Translations under genes and position numbers: made by a program
Assembly (NCBI GenBank): GCA_034190875.2
Contig: CM067349.1
Location: 13,303,447-13,367,446 of the forward strand
Reading direction: 5' to 3'
Length of the DNA: 64,000 bases
DNA from: Urechis unicinctus
Lineage: Eukaryota > Annelida > Polychaeta > Xenopneusta > Urechidae
Shown: positions 39,142 through 53,921 of the stretch, piece after piece
How positions within the stretch are numbered: the first letter of the stretch is position 1
Layout: each line of letters opens with the position of its first letter
Notes under the pieces: model-generated
The model's input: only the letters and a program-made list of their open reading frames with translations
Told to the model about the DNA's origin: nothing
Databases searched by the model: none

Positions 39142-39670
39142 GTGTTTGTGTGGCTACTGTCAACCAATGGCAGAGTTGGAAGAATCTATGTGCTGTGTGG
39201 AAATTCCTTGAGTCATGACCTCAATAGAGAACAGCCCCATTCCCATTGGTGGCATAACCCAGAATCCTGGTTTCAGCCCAATCTGTTTGAACCCTTGGGC
39301 ATTGCAATTGGGATATTTCTCCTACAGACACCAGCACGGGCACATGTCAGATAATGATGTACAAAGGTGACAATGTTTTCTATTATTTACACATAAATCT
39401 GTACGAAGTCTAGCAGTCATTATTTACGATTTAATTATACTTATTGATACAGGTATGAAAACAAATATTTGAGCATGGTTAAATCAACAATGTCACATGG
39501 TTATTTTGCAGGCGTTACAGGTATACTGCATACAGGCATCTGTTCGGTGGTGCTGGGGACATCTTGGACAAAAGAATCGAGTTCCGTTACCAGCCTGCGC
39601 TGTTACAGCAATACGAGACAACTTCCCCGCACCAGATTATCAAGGATTCCTCTACCCTCCACTCACCTAG
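39142..39670 (+). pseudogene. P2RX7_C-like zinc domain, two exons, inside the TTAA transposon
   Basis: Exon 39142-39358, after acceptor 'catgttacag', reads 'CLCGYCQPMAELEESMCC' then 'VEIP', a TGA, and 'VMTSIENSPIPIGGIT', 'PICLNPWALQLGYFSYRHQH'. A GT-AG intron (39359-39511, acceptor 'ttattttgcag') follows in phase 0. Exon 39512-39670 reads 'QASVRWCWGHLGQKNRV', 'PLPACAVTAIRDNFPAPDYQ', 'GFLYPP' and then TAG. The C-x-C-x2-C...CC cluster, then W-x-x-G, L-P-x-C...I-R-x-x-F-P and Y-x-G-F, match the zinc-binding C-terminal ballast domain of the P2X7 receptor, which also occurs alone in many invertebrate proteins. No P2X channel sequence is present. The single in-frame TGA (39203-39205) probably inactivates this copy. 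Any upstream exon is unproven. Confidence 0.75.
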
Positions 39671-39936
39671 GACTTGTCTTGATACATGCAGAACCTACTC
39701 TGGTGTACCTCAATGGCTTGTCGTGGATCTGGTCCCATCGCATCTGCACACATCGGAGGTGGTGCTTCTGTCTTGGGCAGGGTTGGCTCATAGCAAACCA
39801 GCAAGAACTCAGCCATCAGGCACTCGACATACTTTGAAACATAACAGGAATCAAGTCACAGCTTGCACACCAGACTGTTGCTTATAACCTTATATCTCCA
39901 TGGTAATTGAATTTGTTGTTGTTTACATTTTATATA

Positions 39937-40398
39937 TCAGTAAAAATATTCACCAAATGTTGCCTTTGCTTCTACTTCAGTGACAACATGCCCCTGCTTA
40001 AACTTTGGGTATCTTAGCTTGAAGACTGGATCCCCAGCTTCTGTTGTCGCCTGTTCTCTGATATCTGTGATACAATGAACCAATTATACATGACCTATAT
40101 ATATTTGGCTTTCAGCACATGTAAACAAATCTAATGACTCGCAGATTTAAAAACAAACACCGACTGGTACGCGAGCAGCCCCTAACACAACAACCATTAA
40201 CCATCGCGTTCAGGCGGTCACAAGATGGCTAAAAACGATCCAAAATCCCAAAAACGAGAGACGAACTCCGACAATGTAAACAACGGGGAACTCCGTGCGT
40301 CTCTGAGAACTGCCTCTCTTACCTGACGTCACACGCATCGTTGACCTAGATAATGGCTGCCGCAACGTTTTGTCGGGCGCGCTAATTTGAACTGACAT
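39937..40398 (-). CDS. Two-exon minus-strand gene in the TTAA transposon, unknown function
   Basis: Exon 1, 40398-40323, starts ATG and reads 'MSVQISAPDKTLRQPLSRST', 'MRVTS', ending in phase 1 at a strong donor CAG|GTAAGA. The acceptor 'attgtatcacag' opens exon 2 at 40064, and the split codon (G|AT) restores one frame: 'DIREQATTEAGDPVFKLRYP', 'KFKQGHVVTEVEAKATFG'. Exon 2 either splices out at G|GTGAAT (39954) or reads on to a TGA at about 39937. Matching splice phases support a real transcript. I do not recognise the product. The gene begins about 115 bp inside the right end of the transposon and converges on the plus-strand P2RX7_C-like gene, so it may belong to the element or be captured host sequence. 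Confidence 0.55.
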
Positions 40399-40499
40399 TT
40401 TATCAAATTTTGGCCTTAACTGATGAGATGCGACGGTTATTGGACCGGTTTGTGTTTATTGATCACATTTTGAATTGATTTCAGCGAAGTACCTACAAC

Positions 40500-40514
40500 C
40501 GTGCGATAGGCACT
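40500..40514 (-). repeat. Right terminal inverted repeat
   Basis: CGTGCGATAGGCACT, the exact reverse complement of 38408-38422, followed by TTAA at 40515-40518. Confidence 0.92.
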
Positions 40515-42480
40515 TTAACCAAGGGATACATATAACGATCAATATATGCTCAATATTAGGTACGCCCTCTGTATATGTCAGGCATAGTTGCTCACAATGG
40601 TAGAAGCACAAGACCTCTAAAATAGTTTAGCCTCTTACATCAAAATCCTTCTTTGTATTTCTATACGTACATTAAGTTGTTCGATTGTCCAGTAACACTT
40701 TCTTTCTTGTATGATATTCTCTGTTGTTCTGTTTTCTCGCTACGATGGTATAAAGTATCGTATAGGTCATTTGTACACTGTTCCACACAATTTACACATG
40801 AGTATTCAAATTCAATTTGCCAATTGTCTGGCTCTCAGGGTCTGAAAATAACTTTAAGCGGGCCTTTTAATTGGTTGCTATTTATTATTAGCAGCCCAGT
40901 AATTGGAGGTTGTTTTCATTACCCCGCTTTGAAGAGAGGATGATCAATTCTATGAACATTGGCCTTGGAATATAACTCTCACATGGGGCTTTTATTGTTT
41001 GTAACAGCAAAAGGGTTTGCAAACGCAATCAGGAGTTTGATCAATCCTGCATTCACCGGGCTTGCTATGTCAAGAGAAAACAACCATCGAATAAGGTGTG
41101 GGTAACATTGCAAAGCAAACTGGCCGTGACTCAAACCAGGCGCAAATCAGTCTCATTGCTTGCAGTCTGTGATGGTTTAATGATGCGACAACCAAACTTT
41201 GGAATGCAGCAAATACCGCCCATCAGAGGGACGGTGTAACAAACAATTGTAATGTTTATTCATTTCAATTATTGCAAAATTAGAAGCTATTGGAGTCATA
41301 GTGCAGCGGCATAGGTATTACAATGTGATGTGTGTACATGTCATGACTTGACATGAAGGTTTGGCAAGTTTTGTTAAATGGACGTTATTGCAAAATGTGA
41401 CCAAGGCAGTCCCCATTGCCATAACTATAACAATAAATTACATCTATTAATGGTAGCTTACAACTCTAAAACAATACAACATCAGCTGCATCGGGGTTTA
41501 TCGAAAGGTTGCTTCAGCGCGCCACACATTTGTCGCCATACAAGCGTGAATAGGTAAGTGGTATTACGTTTTGGGAATGAGCGTGAGATAGCAATTGCTG
41601 CCTAAGAGAGCCATTTCTTATCATGCTAGCCTGATGTATATGTAGCTTATTATCTCTCACTAATTTTGTAATTAAATATAAACGTTCCGGTTTAATCAGC
41701 TTTTAAATTCTGGGGCATTATTTTGCACACCATAAATGCCGGGTGCAGCAATATGGCTTTGGCTGCAGAATTGTTTTATATCTTCAATTATCACGGATGA
41801 GTTGATAAAGTACATGTCTGCAGAAAACCACTATCAACGCCTGCGGATGTTAATTGGTAATATATCAATATGTACGAGGAGGCAAGCTACCATGGCTGCA
41901 CCTTTATCGCTTGGATCGCTTGATTTGCGCAAGCTCCTCGTATAAGAGAGTTTACCAGGCCATTCTTACGATCACCTGATACGTCGGATATACAATCGTT
42001 AGCATCATCCGAAATATTTCCTAACCAATTGATAAGTGTGCTGTGGCTGTTCCTCGGATTCATCAACCCGAGTAATGTCATTCGATACTACTGTTATCGA
42101 TATAAATATCAGAAAAAATCAGAGGGGATGAATATAATTGCTTTTGGCAAGAAATTTCACCAAAACCCGCTTCACCTGCTATTTGTGAAAAAGTAAATAT
42201 CGCGCGCATTGTTGAGTGATACGGTGTGAACATCGCTGGAAGCAAAACAGCTTATTGGCGAGTTGATTGAACATTCCAATATGTGAGACCAATGCTTACT
42301 ACAACGTGATGCACCAATATTATCATAATCACTTCCTTGTGCATCATAACCATCAATCAATACCGAAGTACCGAATATGTATAGCAACGGCAAGCCGTCT
42401 GCATTTACACACTAATAAACAGCAATGTCAGCAGATAAAGAAGACAGCCAAAAATCATAAAATAAACACAGCCGTATAAT

Positions 42481-45400
42481 TTAAACAGCTTAACAAACGA
42501 TATTAAATTATTTTTAGGTTAAAATGCAAACGTTGAACCATTAACATAAAACAGAGAATGCAAAACTGCCAAAAGGTCCGACAATAAGCATTATTAACAA
42601 TCGATCAATGCATGAACAGTGATTCGTATTTGCGCTTGTATTGTATCAACTTAGCTTATAATCTTCGCTAACATCAATCCTCCTGTAGACATCATTCATT
42701 CAACCTTGCCACACAAAATACGGAGATGGTGGAGAATAGGGCGGCTATGCTGTTGATTGTCTGAGTACACCAATAACCGTGCTTTATGTCGTATATAGCT
42801 CGGTGTAGATCTATATATGCAATCTACTCTGATTGCGCCATAATGCTAGACCCTGACCCTGACATAATTCTGGCACATATAGTTTTAGCTGCGCTGAGCT
42901 TATACGTTGTGCATTAGAGTCAGTCGGACACATACAGAGAAAAAGGCAGGATAGAATTAACTCGTTATAATATTGACCCCATCATCAGCCGTCTAGTGAG
43001 CGCACAGGCAGAATGAAGGGTCCGAGGGACGCTAAATACTGTATCCGTCGGTGGAGAGGGGCCTTGTGACATTTGGTAGCTGGGCAAGTCGAGGCACAAT
43101 CTAGAGAAGTATGGCATATGATCAATCATTTCATTCTTCATATGAACATATTATGCATATGTCGTTGGCTACTGGATTAAAAAATGAAGAAAAAATCACT
43201 GTATACATAAATAGATACTTGAGGTGCATACTTAACGCGATATGCTTGCAGCGAGTTTGGTTATGATCTCCACGAATAAACTGACATTATGATGCATATA
43301 TTCATTCATTAAAGCGGCCCATTAGGTGGAAGGGTCATTTCGATTTATGACCCAATAAGTCAGCTAATGGCGCTTATTAGTGTTTAGGCTCTGCGCAGTA
43401 AAAGACACTCACTGGTTTCATAAGAACACGCAAACGTCATTGCCCCGACCTTTACTTTCTTTTTAGCAATTGACGCTCATTTGCGAGTTCCATTCGGGTA
43501 AACAGTTTTGGAACCTTAAATCCTGGGCTGTATCCTTTAACTTACGTTTCATTCTATATATCATTGCACTCGGTCGCTTCGTCAGTCTTCAACTTTTCCA
43601 CGGAAAGAGATATTGCGGAAGGTAGATATGTAATATATAACAAGTCATACTTGTATTGGTTCCGATCTTTGAGGTGATCGATCCATTATGCACTACTATA
43701 CATCGGTTAAAGTATACATCTCATCAAATATTCATAACTGATATATGACAACTATAAATGCCTTGAACTAACATTTGCAGGTGTCCCGTACATAAAACTG
43801 TGCCCATGATAGATCTGCGTTGATTGAGTCACTCATTGTCATCTTCTGGTGTGGCTCTTCATGACTATGGCGGGATGATGTTAATGCCGGATTGTTACCA
43901 CTACATACGCTACATGCTGTGTATGTACACTGGCTAGGTAGTTCTGATTCACAACAGAAAGGGCTGATAACTACAGATGGCATAACCAGAATGCTAATAT
44001 TGACGTCACGGAAGGTCTAAATCAATACTAAGTTGCTCCTAGGTTTTCGGCGTTGACCTACATCTGATAAGGTAACATTCTGATCGCGTCTATTGACAGA
44101 GCATTTGGGGATTGATGTTGCGCTTGACGCCAAATATTGAGGTGGATTCATCAATTTCAATTGGCTCTGAAAATAATTTATCAATTGAAGCTTGAGTTGA
44201 TTGTTTGAAAACGGCTTTCGAGCTTTGGCTAAGATAGCGGATTCGATAGGTTATCATAAATGTTGATATTCACAAAACAATGCGTTAAAGTGAGTAGACA
44301 AAAAACTTCATATCACAATGGCTTGATGGTTACCAGATTTAAACGTATTTTGAAGCCAGGTTCTAAATCATACGAAAATAGTTAAAAAACGTATTCGCTG
44401 AATATAAAGAAGAAACAAAGTGCATTATGCAACGCTGGTGTTACCATCTTACCAAACGGTGCTCGGGTATATTCTGGCCATTGCCCCGACAATTGTATTG
44501 AAAGAAATCCAAACGATATATATGGAAATGAATAAGGTGACAAATATCACTGCAAAAATTAATGGCCAACACCCTTAACTGAGTAATAAGTTTAGAATGC
44601 TAATATGCACACACACTTTCAATAATAAGCTACACAAATACGTTTTATCGAATACCGGTAACCCGACCACGTCCTCAGTGATGTATTATTGATGCATTAC
44701 TGTGAGAACAGCAATTTCGAAATTGTTCGGAGCTCCGGTCAGATAGACATAAACACATTTTCATTGCCAACTATACCAGTCGGAGACCGACGCCTTAAAA
44801 CAACATCACCTGCCCCTTTCATACCAACTAAACCATTTATTGAATCCGAAGAACTGCTAAATAATGGATTTGATCCGTCCCGGACACGTGAGGCGACGTC
44901 AGCAGGTGAGACTAAACTAAATCGATGTGGAATCTGCATTGTAAATATTCTCGGCACTCAGTTTGCCTTTTGTTTTACTCAGTCTACTATAATAAGCAAA
45001 CATCTAACTTTTGCCACACATGCGATATCAACAAGGCGGTGTAATGTCACATTTGACAGCGCTAATGTATGGTGGCTCTAAAGAAACAAAACACTGAAAA
45101 TGTACCATTATGAGTATTATGTTGATCGATTTCTTCACTTGCCGTTCGTTCCCGTGACAATGCACTAACAGCTCCTTTGAGAAAATGCTAAGTGGATACC
45201 GTACACCCCTTCAAATAATCTTTTTCATATTGACTGATAATTTTAGGCGTGTGCATCATACCCACGACATGTGTACATATGTAGAATCAGCTGATAATAT
45301 TTTCCTGCTTTTTTACAAATAAACATTATCCTGGTTTTTTTGGGGTTTTTTTTTGCTATTGGCATCGTCACCTGGCATTTCACCCGCAACAATGGAGTGT

Positions 45401-48400
45401 CAGTATAGCCCGAGGATACAACAGATTTTGGTACCATGCGGGTAGATGAAAGCAGGGGCTGCGTTGCAGCTTGTAAAGATGTACGTACTGAATGCATCCT
45501 GTTTGTTCTGTGCCTTGATGTCTAATGCCAGCTCGCAAGACCACCCACTTGGATACACATTGTTCAGATATAACCGAGGCATATAACCATGGGTACAGGG
45601 ACGAACATTTTTTTCATGCGTTTGATAATTTTTGTATATTGTCGTGATGTGCAGATGAGTCGTGGTAGGGATATAAAATTAGAATCTGTCTTTTTTCGGA
45701 CAACAACTCACTGCATCGATGACGCACCTGTTGGGAGAATCCATCGTTCCTGTGTGTAGCGAATAGTGCTCACTAAGCGAGAAATGAGTTATAGATTATA
45801 TATTCGGAATCGATTAGATTATAGAGTTACCCGTATTTCACTGAGCAGAGGCATATTAACTCAGCTTCATCTATCCTCGTCCAACTGTAGACAACTTTGC
45901 TATACCGTCGGATCTTAGCTCTACATTTTCCTTGTTACTGCCAATGATCGTAGCAGACCACGTAATAGCAGTACCACAGATGCGGCTTCAAATATTCCTG
46001 CTTCTTAAATCTTCAACTACGAAAAACAAGGTGCTGCACTATAAGTATGTATTGACCCCATATTATATATATATCAAGGTGATGTGTATAATGAAATCAT
46101 TACTTTCCGGGCTATAGGCGACCTATAGCGTCATTAAATATTGATTCAAAACCAGTCATGGTTTATGACTTGTGTGGTTATATTCTAATGGTCGGTTATT
46201 TGGTCCGTTCATTTATCCGGAGTAAGATTGTTTTAAGATGCAATCGATTAATTAGTGTTACGCCGTTATATCGAATAGAAATATGGTATATTTTGAAATG
46301 CATTATATTTCCAATCTAGAAATCTTACACAATTGGCCAAGAATACATTTCAATCACGCAGTTACTGCACATGAGATGATAATATGTATACAGACTGGAT
46401 ATTCCAAACAAATTTATCTTACAGTTTGCGACCCTTTTTTATATAATGCTACAACATCGTTAAACGTATCATTCGTAGCTCACAATGAACCACCTATATG
46501 TAGGTAGGTAGCACCATCGTCATACCAGTGATAATTTCTACATCCACGTTAACACGAAGAAGTTGTGACATATAACCTATTGCTGAAGATTAAAAACCAC
46601 TTGTTGTTCATAGGAGGATTGTGATTTATTCGGGATGTACCCGGCAATTATGCATCAGATAAACCCGTCGGTTAAATTTATAAGCAATCGTTCTGCTAGA
46701 CAGTATCGAGCTAATTATAGTAACTCCGAATCACCACCTGTTATTTACCTGCCCAGGAAATAGAGGAAGCTTTATTAATTGCTACATCAGCAACATCTGT
46801 ATAATGTACTCTTCCCGATGTATCACACTGAATTTCCCAAACGTCCAACAGAATAGCCAGGACGCATCGTGCTGGTGACATCGACTGCGATATCGATGAT
46901 ATGAGATAAATACACCGCAGTGACCATGTATCCCCAACCGTAGGGAGTGTATCACGGGATGAAAACCGTTGCCTATAAGTTTTGGCGGAAATGAACTATT
47001 AGTTGATCTTAGTTTTAACTTATGGACTCCGACGCTTATATATAATGCTTTTGATATTTATGATGTACTCCCACCAATATATTTGTACAATTCATAATGG
47101 ACACTATAAACGGTCATAAATTACCTTGGCTGATTATGGCGGGTTATCACTGTAGTGTAAGCTGTCCAAACATCAACATTCGCGACATGGAAATCCGTAT
47201 GCAAAGCATGCCTCAATCAAACAGAGGCAGTGTTTAAACATAAAAAGTATATTTATGAAAAATATGCTTCGCAAGTATCAAACATATATATACTCAAACG
47301 TCCATTTACGAATCTGTCATGATAGGGATAATGCGCAGATGTGAAATGTGCCTCCATGCAGTTTGTATTTTATGCTACTGTGTATTTTGGTTAAAAGGAT
47401 AGGAAACACTAGACAACCCAGTTAGAAACGAATATAGATACCCTTAGGTTGCATGCAGAATTTGCGCCAGATTTGATCGATTTGTAGATTTGTCTTATCT
47501 ACACTGTATGTTACATGTTTGCTGTGACTTTCGGTTCGCTTGTTTGTTTGCCTGTCTGTCTGTCTGTAGTCTCGTTCGGTGGGTGTCTTTGCCCGTTAGG
47601 TTAATAGCTATTAGACGGCCATTTCATGAGATGCTATATTTGCGTAGCTCTCTCGTAATGGGCACTCTATTCATTATCTCGTTGAAATAAATAGTTCAAT
47701 ATATTCTCTGCACATCGGTCTTGATCGATAGTCTTCAAGTCTTGTAACGGGAGCATGGATTTCAAACGACCGGTCAATCATTTTGCAAGTAAGGTATGTT
47801 TGGAGTGGAAATAACACCTGAAAAAAGTAGGCCGCGATTGTTCTGTCATAATGGGATAATCTATGACTAGTTAGTAAAGTCAATACAAAATGGCCATGAT
47901 TATGATTTCTTTTCTGTGTCTTGCCCATATGGTGTACGATGTAAAAGGTTAGGTTTATTTGTTCTTCAAAAAGTATATGTCATTTATTACACGGTCAGAA
48001 AGGTCTGGATAGGAGAGAATTCTGAGACTCTATAAGAAATATTGCAGCCTGCTCTCACCCGAGGAATATGTATTTGTTACCATGTTATTGATAGCTTCCG
48101 TAAAATGGTTGCCATGCCATCAAAATATTGAGTTAGCCGCGTTCGATAATTGTCAAATCGATATTTACTGCACATTTTCTGATTTGCACGAGATACATTA
48201 GCAAACTGGTGAGAGTGGTACTGATTAAAACGATCATAATATTGCAGTTCTATGCGATTGATGTTGCTTTAATATCTAAACAACAGCAACAATGGCTGAA
48301 ATTATCAAATGTGCCCAACTATCCTGCTGTCTATGTGCAAATTAGGATTTGCCATTGGTTTGGCATTATAATTGAGAAGTCTGCATTGCCATAATTTTGT

Positions 48401-49115
48401 GCACACTCCACCAGAGTAGTTCGATCAAATAAAATATATCTTCTATAGATAAGAAATTAATGCGAATCTTTTCTGATAATTCGAATGCAACGTTATTTTA
48501 ATCGGTGCACATGCCAATAATTTATATTTTAGATAGGTACCTGCTGAATGTGCAGCATAATGCAGACGAACCAACTATTCTCGTATATTTGTCGTAATGG
48601 TTAAATCAGTGTAGGGCAGAAATACACCAATGTATTGCTGACAATCGAACCGTGGAATACAACCGAAAATGTCTTTCTATTGATTGAGATGCAGCATGGC
48701 GACGCCTCCATATCAAGCATGTTTACTAAGTCACAATTTAGACAAAGCACAACCAAAACATGTACTTGGTGATTTAATCGGTGGGTGAGGGGGTGGCCGA
48801 GGAAGATAAATATCGCTACCACAATACGAAAGTTGGATAGCAATTGTTGCAAATCTGACCCATTTATGATCAAGCCAAACCAATATTCACGAATCTATCT
48901 GTGCTTTATATAATCGCTTTGCTGAAAACAATTTGTGTAACAATTGCCCGTTTCTCTATAATTTACTGCAGATTCAAACATATATGGTAACATATTTTGC
49001 AGCATATGTAAGAAGTAAATGATGGCTCGCTGTTCTATTTAAGGATTTCTCCCTTTTAATTACAGTCTAGCACTGACAAATACGTCTGACTTATACGTTC
49101 GAGAATAATATATCA

Positions 49116-49117
<2 letters not shown>
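42481..49117. other. Long stretch without a recognised gene
   Basis: Several frames of 60-130 codons exist: plus strand 44689-45081, and minus strand 43768-43983, 45243-45497 and 45400-45582. None shows a domain, repeat or phase-consistent splice partner that I can support. A T/G homopolymer-rich patch lies at 45338-45355, and a short (TGTC)n run at about 47551-47566. I see no transposon boundary. Confidence 0.5.
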
Positions 49118-51639
<2,522 letters not shown>

Positions 51640-52020
51640 AAAGAGTTGAAAGCTTCGCTAAGAGCGCTCACTCGAGCCTGCCGTCCGTGGAAATATGTGA
51701 AGACGCCACCTGTTAGCCACAGCGTTATATTCATAGCGTCTTGTCGTAGCGTCTCTTAAAACCACGTGGAATTCGCTATTTAATTTGGAGCTATTGTCGC
51801 CTCGACCAATCAGATGACTCCATAGCTTTAGCAGCTGCCGAGCCCCAAGACGTTCTATATGCTTTTGTTGATTCACGGTATCGTCGCCTGATGTCGGGGG
51901 TGTCTTTCGTGTAATTTCATAATCGTTACGATTAGCGTAGCTATAACCTCTTCGCTCGAGACCTTCACATCCCCCTGACATGCCAAAAATGTGAATGTCG
52001 ACCCCGGCCTGTTTTCTCCC
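51640..52020 (-). repeat. Dispersed repeat, copy 1
   Basis: About 380 bp that reappears in diverged form at 53418-53700 in the same orientation. Shared stretches include 'gctcactcgagcc', 'atctgttagcc'/'acctgttagcc', 'cctgatgtcggggg', 'cgtgtaatttca', 'agcgtagctata' and 'aatgtcgacccc'. Copy 1 holds about 80 bp in the middle that copy 2 lacks. The minus strand is open over most of both copies (51981-51658 here), and both translations end in 'ANRWRxHIF...GSSExS'. Mobile-element tail, SINE-like repeat or duplicated exon are all possible. Confidence 0.75.
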
Positions 52021-53417
52021 TTACGACAGTTATTGACAATCTAAACTACCATCCAAAGTGTGGACATGAAAGATCAAGGATTGTAAACTGCGCGGACGCT
52101 GTTAGAGGCGAACTGTTTTCGTAAGATATACTCCGACCGGGTAATTTATCAAGCTGATACTTACTATTTTTGCTATTCATAAGCCTAATGTGCGACGTGT
52201 ATTGGCATCGGCAAGGCTCTGCAAAACGATGTTTTTTCTTTCCGCTCTCACCAATCGCTTGTTACACAATACTTCGAGGGGATGTCATAGCTGGTTTAAC
52301 AAGCTTTGTTACCTTTACGTGTCTGTGCAGAGAATATCGATAGCATTACTATCAAGCACAGATCATTAGTTGAATGCCTTGTGCTGTTTGCTCAGACCCA
52401 AGAAAGCTTGTAAACAGGGTGGGCAGACAACACTGAGGGGCGCAATTATCCCATTGACAAATGTAACGGTAATGGTTGACCCTTTTGCAATGACACGACA
52501 GGTCATACTCGCTTCGACCTGTAGCATTCGCAGTTACGCGTGTGATGCTGACAAAAGATTCCACACACAAGCGTTTAGCTGAGGAATGAACTGCCTCCTG
52601 AGCGCGAGGGATGCAAATAACATTTTTGTCGGCAAAGAAAAATATTGTGGTGATTATATAGCCGGACTGATAATGCTGTGAAAAGCGCAGGTGTGGTATC
52701 TTTTAAGCTGTCATGTTTAACCGGATTATCATAACATTTATAGCAGAACCACAGTAATTGTTGATGATGCTTGAGTTTTAATTACCGAATCGCAGCAGGA
52801 GTTGCGTTAGACGCTGTTGGTGCTCAAAGGCCCATTTGCAAGCCAGCGTTCGTTATTGGGTACCGTTAATACATCTGTGTATGCTACGGTGCCTGCTAAC
52901 TGGCCGATATATCAAGCGAAGTTCAGTTAACCACATGACGAATGTTTGCCATAGGATAAGAAATGGGAGGATACGACGGGGTGTTAATTAAAGCCTTATC
53001 AAAATCAAAGTCGTTCGCATATCAGCATGTATGACAAATCAAGATGGTACGTACGATTGTAAAACTAGATAAGATTTGCATTTATCTTGATTATTTCGTC
53101 CCGGTGGAAATCAAAATTTCATATGCACTGCGCAATTGGCATGTACTCTCTCATCAGCTAACTGTTTGGAATATGTAGGGACATTGTTCATGCACAGCTA
53201 TTTATACAATTTTGAGGCAAACGGTATGTACGGTATGCGATTCATCACGATTACATCACGAAGGTTAGTATTTGCTACATTGCGGATGATATGGTTAGTT
53301 CAGTCATAGCTGCTTATATATATAGTCATTTGATATAATTATACAGATTATATAAAGACGTTCGAATAATGCACAACGTGTTACATCGAAGATGTGACAT
53401 GCTGACCCGGTGACACC
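52021..53417. other. Spacer between the two dispersed-repeat copies, nothing recognised
   Basis: No recognisable frames or motifs. Sequence flanking the two repeat copies is not itself duplicated, so this is not one simple larger tandem duplication. Confidence 0.5.
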
Positions 53418-53700
53418 AAAGAGTTTATAGCTTCACTAAGAGAGCTCACTCGAGCCCTCCGCCTGAGAAAATATGTGCGGACGCCATCTGTTAGCCGAAG
53501 CGTTGTTGTCGTAGCCCCTAGACGTTGGATCAACAGTCCCATGTGTTTTTGTAGATTTCATAGTATCGTCCCCTGATGTCGGGGTTGTAGTTCGTGTAAT
53601 TTCAGTATCGTCACACAGCTTAGCGTAGCTATAAACTCTCGCGACCTGCACCCCCTAACATGCCTAAAATGTTAAAGTCGACCCCACGCCTGTTCTCTCG
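53418..53700 (-). repeat. Dispersed repeat, copy 2
   Basis: Diverged, internally deleted counterpart of 51640-52020. The minus-strand frame 53651-53436 shares 'ITRxTxPTSGDDT' and 'NAxANRWRxHIF' with the frame in copy 1. It ends about 220 bp before the GC-rich island. Confidence 0.75.
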
Positions 53701-53921
53701 CATCAATCGCAGTATTCCCATATACATGAAGCTCTATCATTGTACACCTCTGCAGTCATATCAGGTGCACATAATTCAAGCACAACTGTCTATCGTTATA
53801 CGTGATAAACATGCTACTTAGAGGATCATCAGGCTACACATTGGGGAAACTCTGTTAGTTTCTCTTCATTTAACACAGGCATAAGTAGTATAGAGAGTGG
53901 GAGTACGAGCGCATTTTCCAA

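Larger units (their letters stand above)
38408..40514. mobile_element. TTAA-flanked DNA transposon (2107 bp) carrying two convergent spliced genes
   Basis: Perfect 15-bp terminal inverted repeats (AGTGCCTATCGCACG / CGTGCGATAGGCACT) are flanked by TTAA on both sides (38404-38407 and 40515-40518). Copy A lacks this insert at the corresponding point (about 24750), giving an independent empty-site comparison. TTAA targets are used by piggyBac and Kolobok elements. The ends do not start CCC as in typical piggyBac, so a Kolobok-like or unclassified superfamily is more likely, but I see no transposase core. Inside are a plus-strand two-exon frame with a P2RX7_C-type domain and a minus-strand two-exon gene. 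A TGACGTCA palindrome lies about 180 bp inside each end. It may be non-autonomous. Confidence 0.88.
36390..42480 (+). repeat. Old segmental duplication, copy B
   Basis: Diverged paralogue of 22646-31790, in the same orientation. It keeps the same order of anchors as copy A through 38400, is interrupted by the TTAA transposon, resumes at about 40519 ('cgatcaatata', 'gcactctttatatgtc'-like sequence versus 24758-24808) and fades after about 41170. A final match at 42340-42430 ('ggcaagccgtctgcattta', 'aaacagcaatgtcag') corresponds to the end of unit 2. Copy B has a single copy of the 3.78-kb interval, much of it lost or too diverged to align by eye (about 41200-42260). Confidence 0.85.

Noticed and set aside
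43768..43983. Cys-containing 71-codon minus-strand frame
   Set aside because: The Cys spacing matches no finger I know, and no neighbouring exon supports it.
44689..45081. 130-codon plus-strand frame
   Set aside because: It is the longest simple frame in a gene-less stretch, but I found no domain, signal peptide or splice partner; in a 64-kb window a frame of this length can occur by chance.
45243..45582. Two overlapping minus-strand frames with protein-like composition
   Set aside because: They could be one frame-shifted exon, but no family was recognised and no splice sites in matching phase were found, so I do not report a gene.
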